A stretch of 64,000 bases of DNA, taken from contig CM033120.1 of the NCBI GenBank assembly GCA_019321725.1, positions 3,875,341 to 3,939,340 of the forward strand, in the 5' to 3' direction. The translations under genes and the position numbers were made by a program. The notes under the pieces were generated by a model. It made no database searches, had not been told where the DNA came from, and was given only the letters and a program-made list of their open reading frames with translations. The DNA comes from Paulownia fortunei. Taxonomy: Eukaryota; Streptophyta; Magnoliopsida; Lamiales; Paulowniaceae. Below are positions 33,060 through 44,573 of the stretch, piece by piece. The first letter of the stretch is position 1, and each line of letters starts with the position of its first letter.

Positions 33060-35960
33060 TATGACACATGTTGCTTAACCATCGGAAATGTCAACTTAGC
33101 TTTAGGAAATAGAGTTGTTTTAGTTTTGAACAACTGTCTTTATATTCCAGAGATATTTAAGAGCATTATCTCTATTACTGTTTTGGATAGAGAAGGTTTT
33201 ACTTTTTCAATAAAACATGAAAACTTTTCCATTTTTAGTGATGTAGTTTTAATTACCTCTGGCATATTAACGAATGATTCATATTTTGTTACTCTTCGTA
33301 ACTTTTTTTCCGTGTTCAACAAAATAAAAGAAAATTATATAATCATAGTTCCTGACTCTTATGGCATGCTAGATTAGGTCACATCTCTAATAATAGAATT
33401 CACATGTTGGCTCAATTGCTTGATCTTTCGAAAGAGTAAGGAATGCCAACATGTGAGTCATGTCTCAAGGGGAAGATGACTAAATCACCATTTGTTAGAC
33501 AAGTGGACGAGCTAAAGATCTATTGGATTTGGTCCATTCGGATGTATGTGTGTCACTAAGTGTTAGTGCTTGTGGGAACTATCACTAGTTCATAACCTTT
33601 ACCGACTATTATTCTAGGTATGGTTATGTTTACCTTATGAGGTACAAATCTAAAACTTTTGAAAAGTTTAAAGAATTAAAATGCAAGGTGGAAAAACAAA
33701 CTGGGCTAAGTATCAAGGCTCTTCGATCAGATTGAGAAGGTGAATACTTGAGCATAAAGTTTCTTGATTATCTAAAAGAGAATAAGATTCTCTCTCAGTG
33801 GACCCCTCCTGCTACTCCTCAAATCAATGGAGTTGCGGAGTATTGGAATCAAACCCTGTTAGATATAGTTAGATCGATGATGAGTTTTATTGGGCTTCCA
33901 TTTTCATTATGTAGCTGTACTCTAGAAATAGCAACATATCTATTAAATAGAGTATCATCAAAATCGATGCCTAAAACACCATATGAGATATGGTATTGGA
34001 AACCACCCTCTTACAAATACCTTAGAGTATGGCCGTGTGCTGCTTATGTGAAGTAGCAAGTGGGAGATAAATTAGATATCAGATCCAATTTATGTAAGTT
34101 TATAGGGTATCCAAAGAAATCAATTGGATACTATTTCTACAACTCATCAGAACAAAAGGTGTTTGTTTCGAAGAATGTCACCTTCTTAGAAAAAGAGTTT
34201 CTAATGGATAGAAATTGCGAAGTCGTGGAACTTGAAGAAATTCAAGAACCACATAACCTCCCAACAGACGCAGTAACGGGCCAATCAGCTAAGGCTGGGC
34301 CTTCAGACACACAACCTCCAAGAAGATTCGAAAGGATCTCAAAGCCACCTAAAAGGTTATGGATTTTTGTTAGAGAACAATGAGGAGAATCTCCCCTTGG
34401 ATAGTGATCTAAGGACTTATGGAGAGGCGATGTCTAATATCAACTCGGGAAGTTGGCAAGATGACATGCAATTCAAGATGGATTTTATATATTCCAATAA
34501 GGTATGGACCTTGGTGGACTCACCACAGGGAATAGTTCCCATTGTCTGCAAATAGGTCTATAAATGGAAGCTTGGAGTAAATGAAGAGGTAGTGACCTAC
34601 AAAGCACTATTGGTTAAATCCAGTGGCGATGCTTAAATTAGAAGCAAAGAATAAATTATGAAGTAACCTTTTCACCAAGGGCGATGCTTAAATCCATTCA
34701 GATATTACTGGACATATCCACATATTATGACTACAAGATATAGCATATGGATGTAAAAACCTCTTTCCTTAATGGAAACATTAAGGAAGAGATCTATATG
34801 AGGCAGCCAAAAGGCTTCATATTTAGTGGGAATGAACAAAAGATTTGCAAGCTCTAGAGATCCATTTATGGACTCAAGCAGGCTTCTCGAAGCTGGAACA
34901 TTTGGTTTGATGAGGTAATCAAATCATTTGATTTCCATAAGAACCCGAATGAACCTTGTGTCTACAAGAAGATTAGTGGGAGTGCAATGACATTTATTGT
35001 GTTGTATGTTGACAACATCCTACTCATGAGGAATGATGTAGGGATGTTGCAATCAACTAAAACTTAGTTGTCTAACCAGTTCTCCATGAAAGATTTGGGA
35101 GAAGCATCATTTATTCTAGGAATAAAGATCTATAGAGATAGGTCTTAAAGAATGATCATAATATCCCAATCTATGTACATAGACAAAGTGCTAAAGAGGT
35201 TTAACATGGATGAATCCAAACAAGGATTCTTTCCAATGAGTCATGGCATTTCTCTCTCAAGTACTATGTCTCCTGAGACTCCTAAGGAGAGGAAAATGAT
35301 GACCCACATACCTTATACATCTACCATTAGGAGCATAATATATGGTATGCTATGCATGAGGCTTGATGTCACATATGCTTTGAGTGTCACGAGCAGATAT
35401 CAGTCCAATCTAGATGAGGAACACTGGAAGGTCGTAAAGATGATCCTTAAGTACTTGAGAAGAACTAAGGATATATTTCTTGTATATGGCTCAAGATAAC
35501 TGAAACTATAATGTTATACTGATTCTAGTTTTCAGTCTAATATAGACAATGTCCAGATACATATTCACCATAAATGGTGGTGCGATCAATTGAAAGAGTT
35601 CCAAGCAGGAGATGACAATGGATTATACTACTGAGGTTGAATACATTACTGCATGTGATGCATCAAAGGAAGCTATTTAGATGAGGAATTTCATCCAAGA
35701 GTTGGGTGTAGTTCCATCTGTTGTTGATCCTGTATTGATATACTGTGATAACAATAGAGCTATTATGCAAGCAAAAGAACTAAAATCTCATTAAAGATCC
35801 AAGCACATTATGAGGTAATACCACCTGATTAGAAAGATCATTAGTAGAGGCAACGTTGTAGTAGATAGAGTTGCTTTGACAGAAAATATAGCAAACCCAT
35901 TTACCAAACCTCTAGCGTAGAAGGTATTTTATGGACATCTTGAGAAGATGGACCTAAAGC
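33060..35960 (+). pseudogene. copia pol, element C: protease end, integrase, RT, RNase H
   Basis: Pieces in order: the protease/pre-integrase part with NNCLYIPEIFKSIISITVLD (33126-33377); the integrase core (about 33520-33910), including a stop at the second catalytic Asp region (read LRSD then TGA) and NGVAEYWNQTLLDIVRSMM; the integrase C-terminus (33748-34383); RT (34384-35500) starting MSNINSGSWQDDMQFKMDFI; and RNase H (35515-35960), decayed but ending just before the LTR. The RT active site reads YVDN at 35005-35016 instead of YVDD (GAC to AAC). Several stops and at least one frameshift near 34620. A purine-rich GGCAAGTGGGAGA (35981-35993) is the polypurine tract. Confidence 0.88.
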
Positions 35961-35994
35961 ACATAGGCAATTAGCACTAGGGCAAGTGGGAGAT

Positions 35995-38136
35995 TGTTAG
36001 AGTAGTGTCCGGCATGCCAATTATATTAGGCATCTATTATACTCTTGTATTATAAAAATAATCTTTTTCAAAGCATATTAATAAAATTGGCAATTTTTTT
36101 TATCTTTAATTGCATATAGTAATTAGATAAAGTCCCTAGACCAAACTTAGCTTTGGGGCATGGTCACGCATTTGATGATGATCATGGAATTTACCTCTAA
36201 GACTTTGGTCTTAAATTAGATTTGAGTCAAGAATTTTTTGAGATGGGACAATAAATAGACCAATAGACTCGCGCATATGATGTATGCTCGCATGAGAATG
36301 ATGTCTCGCTCCATGGACATCGGCATAGTGATGCTAGTGCATGTATGTGGGTGTTTGTTAGAGAATAAATACACTGAATAGTCCAACTAGAAATTCTTAA
36401 TTGGAAACGTTGTTTGTCGAAATAAGAATTTCCATGTTACGATACTACATAATTAGTCCTTGGACTTGTGGCACTATAGTAGCCTTGTGCATGTCGTGTT
36501 CCATTTTGATGTAACTTCAAATTACATGACAATCATAAATGGGGTATGTTGAATGTTATATTGACATGTATGGAGGTTAATGAGTGGTCAACAAAAGATC
36601 CGTTGCTTGTCTTGTAGAACAAGTGAATCTCCTATATTTTCATAATTCATGACTCAAAAGTTGTTAAACAAGACGGGATGAATATTAGATGGGGGTTTTC
36701 AATGATTTGTCATGAGTCATTGAAACTTGAAATGGTATCATCGTTATTGAACAATTATGGTTTTGACTATTAATCCATACCCTAAACTCAATTGAAAAAT
36801 TAGATGACAGAAGGACGATACGTGTATGATACTCATAATTGAAATAGGTTCACTCATTAATTCACCTAAGACTAGGTAGTCACGATATATTTGCTAGGTG
36901 TTTTCCATGACTTGTGAGGTTCTTGAAATTAAGGAGTTAATTTCAAGTGGATTAATTAATTAGATTAATTAATCAGAATAATTATTATTTATAAGTTGTA
37001 AATGTTGCAAGCCCACTTCTAGCTTAGTTGTGAACCTAAATGATCACACACAATTTGAGATGGAACATTACTAACTTAGTTTGATCTAATTAATTATTGG
37101 ATATTAATTAATTAAGACTTAAATTATTTCAATGAGTTGAAATAATTATTTAATTAAATAATTAGATTATTTATTTGGACCTAATAAGATTAGAAAATTC
37201 AATTGTAGTGAAACAATTATTTGCTTGGATCAAATTAATAGTGTAGATCATAAATAATTTAATTATTAAATTAATTTACTCAAGATTATTTAATTAGGCC
37301 TGATTTGTTTAGGTGGGCTAGATGGAATTAATCAATTAAGTTTAGGGTAAAATAATTAATTGCATTAATTGTGGGATTTACTTTTTAAATATTAGTCCAA
37401 ATCAAAGAGGCGCATTAGGAGAGGCTTACATAGGTTGTTGGAAAATGATGAAAACTCAAGAATTTGATATTTTTTAAAGTCTCTAAATATCTTTGGAAGA
37501 TAAAAGAGATAGAGTTGTAAATTTTTTTTTAAAATTTAGAATCAACCAAAAATCTTCCAACCAATAAAAAGGATACTAAAAATACCAAGAGTGGGACTCT
37601 TGGAATTTTTGAATCCCGTTATAAATAACAAAGGGTAGAAAATTTGAGGAATAACAATCCTCCAATTTTCAACCATTGAGAAAAAAAAGGGGGGAAATTA
37701 TTTTCTTATTTCATATTTTCTACAACTAAAAATTTCATTCTTTTGTCTAAGTATTAATTCTTTTATCACAAGTTAATAATAAGAATTAATATTCACTAAA
37801 TTCACTCCAAGAATTATGTTAGTAAAAGAATCTTGATTGCTAATGGAGTTTGGATTCCATGTTCTTGCTCAATTTGTGGACTACTTTAGAGGGGAGACGT
37901 TTGCATCCCTATGAATCGAAAATCAGAAAGGGGCTAGTAATCAATTGCTTCAAGCCCTATGGCAACCGGATTGCTTAAAGGTATAAATTAAAACTTTAAT
38001 TTGTTTTATACAATAATGAAAATTGCGAGATCATTAAAATCACATCGGATACGGGGTACTGGTGTAATTGTTATGACATGTTTATTTTAAAATTTTATTT
38101 TTCCACTGTACATACGCTGTGATCATGCTAACCCAA
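35995..38136 (+). repeat. 3' LTR of copia element C
   Basis: TGTTAGAGTAGTGTCC at 35995 to ...TAACCCAACA at 38136, with TGTT/AACA terminal inverted repeats. It aligns along its whole length with the solo LTR 14634-16706 and, over the first ~680 bp, with 12603-13280. A ttaatta-rich block lies at 36950-37390. No gene inside. Confidence 0.85.
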
Positions 38137-38179
38137 CAAAAGTATAAATGATGTCAATGTTCGAGCTATTCCTACTCTA

Positions 38180-38869
38180 AAATCTTCTATTTTCACCAAA
38201 CATTTTGAGAAGGTAAAACTTCCTTTGGAGAGATGCAAGAAAAATATAAGTATTGCTATCAATCATTTAAATATCAATCCAGAGATAGTTATGGAACGTT
38301 GACAAGACATATAGAGAAGAAACATCTAGATGAAAATGGAATTAACTATTCTCAAACTCAAATCCCGACGTAATTATTTTCTGGTGGAGGTAACTTTATT
38401 TAAATATTCTGATGTTAATTTTAAACAAAGATTTGCTAGATTTGTTATTGTTGAACATATTTCTTTTAGTTTAGAAAATAAATTAACTTTTGAAGATTTT
38501 TGTCAAAATGCATTAAATCCTGTTGCTAAACATCATGAACCACACTCACACGCACACTAAAAGAATTATATATTAAAGGTAAAAAGAGATTGAATTAAAT
38601 TATTTGCTAATGTAAATAATAAATTTTCTTTATGTTCTGATATTTGGAGTGATCATCGATGAGCTCATTCATATATGGGTATTACTTATCATTGAATTGA
38701 TGATTCTTGGTCAATCCAAAAAAGGTTACTTGCATATAGAGTATTCGATGAACTGTACACAACTAAGAACATTTCTTAAATGATATTATTAATATTAGAA
38801 GAATATTATTTAACTACCAAATTTTTTTCAATACTATTTGACAATGCTAGTTCAAATACTGCTAGTATT
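38180..38869 (+). pseudogene. hAT-family transposase fragment (BED finger and N-terminal catalytic part)
   Basis: 38250-38369 reads KYKYCYQSFKYQSRDSYGTL then TRHIEKKH, a BED zinc finger with one Cys of the first pair replaced. After a frameshift, 38395-38560 reads RFARFVIVEHISFSLENKLT. A further piece reads SLCSDIWSDH, then the GITYH and FDNASSNTAS segments typical of hAT (Ac-like) transposases. It ends at 38869, cut by the LTR of element E; the rest of the transposase does not reappear after 42231. No terminal inverted repeats were found. hAT transposase would excise and reinsert the element; this is a dead fragment. Confidence 0.82.
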
Positions 38870-38965
38870 TGATAAGTGCATATTTTGATATATTTTTGTA
38901 TCAAATCCTTTATATTTTTCTTGTTTTATTCTTATTAATATTATAGTTTTATTAATGTTTTGTTT
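38870..38965 (+). repeat. 5' LTR stub of element E
   Basis: TGATAAGTGCATATTTTGAT then about 75 bp of U3 matching 20434-20525. It jumps at about 38965 into sequence equivalent to 23470 of element H, the join of a large deletion. Confidence 0.8.
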
Positions 38966-40361
38966 TATTTTTGCATACAATGGCAAGTTTGTGAAGTTTT
39001 TAACAAAAGTTTGTGAATTATCTATTTTTTAAGTCGTAGATGTTCTTCCAACTTCAATAATTAAAATTAAGCATGAATAATATAGTTTGATTGATGATGG
39101 GTGTTGTTTTGGACTTTGATGTTGTTCTTTGGTTAATATATATTTGTGATAATTATACTTAAATCTTTTTGTACAAATAGTTATGTTATTCGGTGTGGAG
39201 ACAAGAACGCCAAAATAGGTAGTTCTTATACCTTCACTTTAATCATCACTTAAATTTTCAACATGAAGGGTTTGAGTGTTAGAATTTTTCCTTTTGGTTT
39301 GTCAAGGCTAACAACTGATTGAGCACCACTTGGAAAATTATTAAGGCATTAAGCTCTCTAGTACCATGGCTAAGTCAGCTTGATCCCCATGTGATGTTTC
39401 AAAAGAACATCCCCCATAGTGAGCCACTTCGAGCCTTTCAATAAATAAGCATTTTTCTATGGTAATCATATCTTCTTATCTAGCCTAAATATATTATTAT
39501 CCTACCCTTGATCTAAAAAAAATTTGGAGCTTAAGAGACATTCTATTGATAAGATGAGCTTGCAAAAGAAATTTTGGTTGGAAAAGAAGATAAGTGTGGG
39601 GGAGTTTCTCTTTAAAAAAAACAAACAAAAGAAAAAAAACAAAAAAAAAAGTTGCAAAGTATTAAAAATATTATGAGTTGTAACTAAAATTGGGATGTTT
39701 CAAAATCAATAAGAATAATGAAGAGGGGTCCAATTCAATAACAATAGGCCCCAGTGTTGAAATTTGTGGAGTATGAGAATTCTTCATTGATAAACTCTAT
39801 GTGTTTAATTTCATGAAGTTTTTAATTACATCCTATCATTTTATTTCTTAGCCACATCACTACTCTTTGGCCCCATTACAACCTTTGTTGAAGACTTTTT
39901 GATTTTGTGTGGTGTCTTCAGTGTAGTGGATATTTATACCAAAGGAAGAGCTTATGATGTTTAACTTTTTCATTAGAGATTGAGTGATATTTTTTGTGAG
40001 GTTCTATAGGAATTCACTTGTTTGAAGTATGCATGGTTTCGTCACTATTGATATTAACTATTCACACACACTTGAGTATGCTTATTATGGAAATGTATTG
40101 ACTTTTGAATGACTAAGGAAAGGTTAGATTCAACACTTGTTTGATTTTATTTCCATATTATTTTGTTAGTTATCATAGGTGTTTGTGGGTATCATCGTTG
40201 GAAATCCTCACGAGACTATAACTCATCTTTTATGGGTCACCTAGAGGTTTAAAGGCTTGTTGCATATACTAAATGTAATCGTGATTTCCTATGAAAGTGG
40301 ATTAGTTTAGCTTTGTTTTAGACTTGCTCGAGAATAAGGAAAGGGTAGGTGTGGGAAAATT
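38966..40361 (+). other. 3' noncoding tail of element E
   Basis: Co-linear with 23470-24861 of element H (for example gatggatgttgttttggact, and the block with cacatcac...ttggccccattacaacc). It ends in the polypurine stretch GTGTGGGAAAAT before the LTR. No gene. Confidence 0.75.
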
Positions 40362-42231
40362 TGATAAGTGCATATTTTGACATATTTTTGTATCAAATTC
40401 ATTATACTTTCCTTGTTTTATTCTTGTTAATATTATAGTTTTATTAATATTTTGTGTTGGGAAATCAATAAACAAAAATATATCAAAAAGAGCCAAAATA
40501 AAACCAAAGAATAAAATGGTCATTTTTTTCTAAGTCCGTCATATGTAAATTAAAATATCTGTAAAAAATTACTTGAACTTTGTAAGTGATTGTTGGCTTG
40601 TATTAAATTAAAAATAAGCATGTTTCTAGACTTGTGCAGTTTTTGTATTTTGGGCATAACTCTATGTTTAAAAGCCCAATGGACCTAAATCATATTTTAT
40701 TTGAAAGCGAAAAGATAGACCTACAAATTTTTTTGTTGGAAGCTTAGCCCAATTCAGCATTGATTGTAGCAAAAAATTCGTTCAAGTATATTTATTGGAA
40801 ATAATCTATCTATGTTGACACATGTTTTTAATTCAAGTATACATTTCTTCCTAATGGTTGGAATTAGATGATTTAAGTTGAAAAATAAATCTAACAAATA
40901 AATACACAATTTTTATGTTGCTCACTTTTTCAAAATCAGTTGATTTCCTAGAGCAAAATGTGTGACAAAAATTGAATTGAAAAGAACATGTGAATTTAGA
41001 GCATATATGAAGTAAATTTAGAGTGAATTTAGAGATGCCAATTTAGACACTCTTCTACTATAAATAGAGGCTTTTGGATGTCAGTGAGGACACACAAAAA
41101 CCTTAGAGGGAGAAATAAAATTTTATTGTTGTCTTTCTTTTAGCTAAGTTTTCTAGTAGTAATAGAAATATCTTCTCTAATTTCTCTTATATTTTTAGTC
41201 TTTTCTACTTTCATTATGTTTTTCTAAATTTCATTAGCTGAGGAGAAAGGATGAACCTCTTGATGGAGGAAGATAAACGGTTATAAAGGTGCATAATGTT
41301 TAGGTGTGTTGTATTATTATTTTAATTTTTTATTGAAATCCTCCTTATTTTGTGGTGATTATTGATTTATGTATCACCAATGGCACAATAAATACTTGGG
41401 TTCATTTAGCTTATTGTACTTCATCGACTGCTAATGTGAAACCTTGATTTGTTGTAGATAAATGTGTACATATATACTTAATTCTATAAATAAGTGTTGG
41501 CATTAAAACCCTTTTTGTTTAGCAATGATTCTTGATTTTTGTATCACCAATGACACAACAAATACTTGAATTTATTTAGCTTATGTACAATTCTACTCCA
41601 CCAACTACTAACGTGAAACCTTGATTTATTGTAGATAAAGGTATACATAAATACTTAATCCTATAAATAAGTGGTGTTGTTAACTCTTTTTGTTTATTGG
41701 TGATTCTTGATTTTTATATCACCAATGGCACAACAAATGCATGGGTTCATTTAGCTTCTTGTACGATTCTACTCCACCCACAGCTAATGTGAAACCTTGA
41801 TATGTTGTAGATAAATATGTGCATAAATACTTGATCCCATAAATAAGTATTGGTGTTAAGAGATAATTTTTAAATAGTAATACTATATCATGATTACCTT
41901 AATGCATGAGTTATTTGATAATATCTTCCCATTGGAACCTTCATTGTGTATGGATTCCAATAGTGGCATTTAAAAGAGAAAAAAATAATAATAAATAATC
42001 GTTCCTCTATCTAAAACTTAAGATCGGATCCACAATCGTCAATACTTTTATTAATTTAATTTATTAGTTATAGCATACATTTTTCTTTATAATGTAAACC
42101 ACATTCAGCCTATCTTTTAAGAAATATAAACCCGAAAAATTCAAACTTCCCTGTGAATCGACCTCGAACTCTCTAGAAATTTATTACTTAACACAACCTA
42201 TACTTGGGTTTGCAATCTTAAAGTTGTAGCA
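40362..42231 (+). repeat. 3' LTR of element E with three U5 modules
   Basis: TGATAAGTGCATATTTTGAC at 40362 to ...AAAGTTGTAGCA at 42231, 1870 bp. TATA box TATAAATA at 41059-41066. Three tandem ~177-bp modules: the gaaacc of each falls at 41438, 41615 and 41791. The minus-strand frame 40523-40302 is a shadow. Confidence 0.88.
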
Positions 42232-43673
42232 GCCAACACTGTTGAGAAGAAAATTGATTTAAGGAAAGTGGATGATCAAGTTGACAAGGGTCGTCGTTCT
42301 CCTAGTGCAGAACCATCAAGCAGTTCCACTGTTTCAAACTCCCTATGGAAAAAAGTTTGAAACAATGGCTATCATGTACCATTAAATGTCAGTCTTCCTA
42401 TTGGAGTTGTCAACTCCCAATTGGGTCCCCAATATCATGGGTTCATATGAATTTTTGTTGCAAGGATGTCTTTGTTTCGTAGTACGTGGGCCCCCCTCTA
42501 ATGTTGATAGATTTGGCTAGGTCTCATTTCCATGCTTTTGTAATATATGTTGTATTACCATTTGCACCTTTCTAATCTATCATTTTATCGGTATGTTAAT
42601 CATTGTTGTCCATTTCTTGGTCATTACATCATATTATTTTACAAATTAAATATAAAATTAAAATTTAATTGTAATAAATTAACAAATTACACGTGCTATG
42701 AGTATTGATATATAAAATGTTAAATTTAACACATGACCAAGGAAAATACATTTGATAAGGATAGGCGATGTCACTAGATGACCCAAGAAGTAGTACAAAT
42801 TCACTCTTTTGCATGTCCTACCCAACTAGTGACTTCTCTATATACCTTTCTATCTCCCATTGCCAATTACTAACAGTCTTAGAAATTGATATGCACCACT
42901 ACATGTCTTACTAATGTTACAAGAATGCACCAGAGTTATTTATTGTCCAGCATTCTATCTTGCCAACTAGAATGCATTGTATTTTCCCTTATTGATGGCA
43001 TCTATAAAACTCCTAAAAATAGTTTAGTTTACAACACAAAAGCATTAAACTTTTAGATTGTTACAATCACCAACACCTCTGACATAACTTTGCTTGCACA
43101 TTTCCCTCTCCCTCTCAGAGTAGTTAGTAGCACAACCAAAGTTTCTCAACCCTCTCCCATATTTATCCAAACCAGTAGCGTAGGAGGACATGTTCATTTA
43201 TTCTCTTTTTATTATACTAATTTTTTATACGAGTTCTTCTACTTTCTCTTCATGCCTAAAACCCCTCATAGTGTTGAATGCCTTTATTTTTTATTTTTTT
43301 GAGTGCTCATGATTTTGGTCTATTCATATTTTTATACTTAGTTTGTCAAGTTTTGATTATGCCAATAATATTTTACTTTGATAATTTGTTTTCCAGTTAT
43401 TAGTTTATGATCCTAGACAAGTACTGTAAAAAATATGCATATCAAATAGATTTTTGAAGTTATATTTCAAATATATTGTGCGTAAGGTTTTTAATCGATT
43501 TTGTTAGTGTATATATGGGTAATAAAACATCTTTATTTGCTTTCAGCCTTGTACATCAATTTATGTTTAGGTCCATATTCGATTTGATGAGAACTTAGGT
43601 AATGTTGTATTTTTTGTAAAATATGGGTAATTTATTTATAGTGTATTGGTAGTTTATGCACAATGCAAGATTA

Positions 43674-43678
<5 letters not shown>
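42232..43678. other. intergenic, no confirmed gene
   Basis: 42240-42358 contains an open stretch reading VEKKIDLRKVDDQVDKGRRS and ending in LWKKV before a stop. It looks like a real exon piece (charged, Ser-rich) but I cannot assign it. The rest is AT-rich with small frames (such as 43090-43302) that I do not believe. Confidence 0.35.

Positions 43679-43708
<30 letters not shown>
43679..43708. repeat. (TA)15 microsatellite
   Basis: Fifteen uninterrupted TA units about 55 bp upstream of the Myb/SANT-like pseudogene. Confidence 0.9.
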
Positions 43709-43712
<4 letters not shown>

Positions 43713-43762
43713 CCTTTACTTTCCCTAACTAATGATTTGATTTTTCAAAGGTACCATTACTT

Positions 43763-44573
43763 ATGTCTCAAACACGAAACACACTCATCCAAAACATGTT
43801 TGATAGCAATGACTGGACGCGTGAGGAGTCCAATTTCTTATATCATAAGTTGTTAAGGTCCATCCAAACTCATTATTTGGATGACAGCCGTGTTTGGAAC
43901 AATTTACTAGCATCCATAGTTGTAGATTTGTCTAAAAAATTTGGAAAAGAATTCAATGTTTCCAAAGTTAAGATCAAAGTTTAGATATTCCGCAATCAAT
44001 ATTACGAGTTTGTTTGTTACATTCATACTCCAGGGGTAAGCTATTTTAACAAACACAATAGGGTGACTGTGAATAGTCGTTATTAGACACTTATTGGAAA
44101 GGTATTGCTTAGTTTGATTATGGTTCAGAATGTTGTATTTTCTACATGAAAAATTTCATTATTGATGTTATTCACAGTTATTGACTTATAATGAGACTTG
44201 TACTCATATAAGACTTTTCAACAAAAATACTTTATGGTATATGGGTTCGAGTACTATAAAGTTGGGTATTATGGGGTATTATGTATTCGAGGTCAAGAAA
44301 GTAGTTGAGATTGATTTTGCAGGCATCCCCGAATATACTATTATAGCCCCAATACTCATTCTAGATGGGTTAGATGATGAAGATAGTGTAGACTCAGAAG
44401 GGGATGAGACAGACAGTAAAGATGATGAGATAGACGATGAAGGGGATGACACAAATAATGAAGAGGGTGAGACAGATGAGGAAGATGAGGTTCCTACAGA
44501 TGATAAAGCTAGAGCAGACAATGATCCATCATCCGGTGTAGAAGATGGGTCCGGAGTTGAAGATGCTGACTAA
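43763..44573 (+). pseudogene. Myb/SANT-like DNA-binding protein remnant, copy 1
   Basis: ATG at 43763 starts MSQTRNTLIQNMFDSNDWTR, then EESNFLYHKLLRSIQTHYLD and VWNNLLASIV, the first Trp-rich helices of a plant Myb/SANT-like domain, to a stop at 43982-43984. After that HTPGVSYFNKHNRVTVNSRY continues the domain (about 44020-44085). The 130-codon frame 44181-44573 ends in a strongly acidic tail (repeats of DDE, EGDE, NEEGETDEED). Such proteins accompany PIF/Harbinger transposons as ORF1 or exist as host relatives. The stops and the degenerate middle suggest a pseudogene; an intron between the pieces is possible. The opposite-strand Ser-rich frame (44521-44279) is only a shadow of the acidic tail. 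Confidence 0.6.

Larger units (their letters stand above)
32144..38136 (+). mobile_element. Ty1/copia element C, 5' LTR missing
   Basis: Order on the plus strand: leader (32144-32686), gag, protease/pre-integrase, integrase, RT, RNase H, polypurine tract and a 2142-bp 3' LTR. There is no 5' LTR and no TGGTATCAGAGC-type primer site; the leader begins directly after the LTR of element G. The leader matches the leader of element D (63410-64000, minus strand) and is noncoding. Confidence 0.85.
38870..42231 (+). mobile_element. Athila-like element E, massively deleted
   Basis: Consists of the first ~96 bp of a 5' LTR (38870-38965), the 3' noncoding tail of the family (38966-40361) and a full 3' LTR (40362-42231). 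All coding DNA and the LOG position are deleted. The flanks GTATT (38865-38869) and GCCAA (42232-42236) do not match, so the target duplication has been lost or the element recombined. Confidence 0.8.

Noticed and set aside
44279..44521. Minus-strand Ser-rich protein
   Set aside because: It is the exact antisense of the GAT/GAG-rich acidic tail of the Myb/SANT-like remnant.
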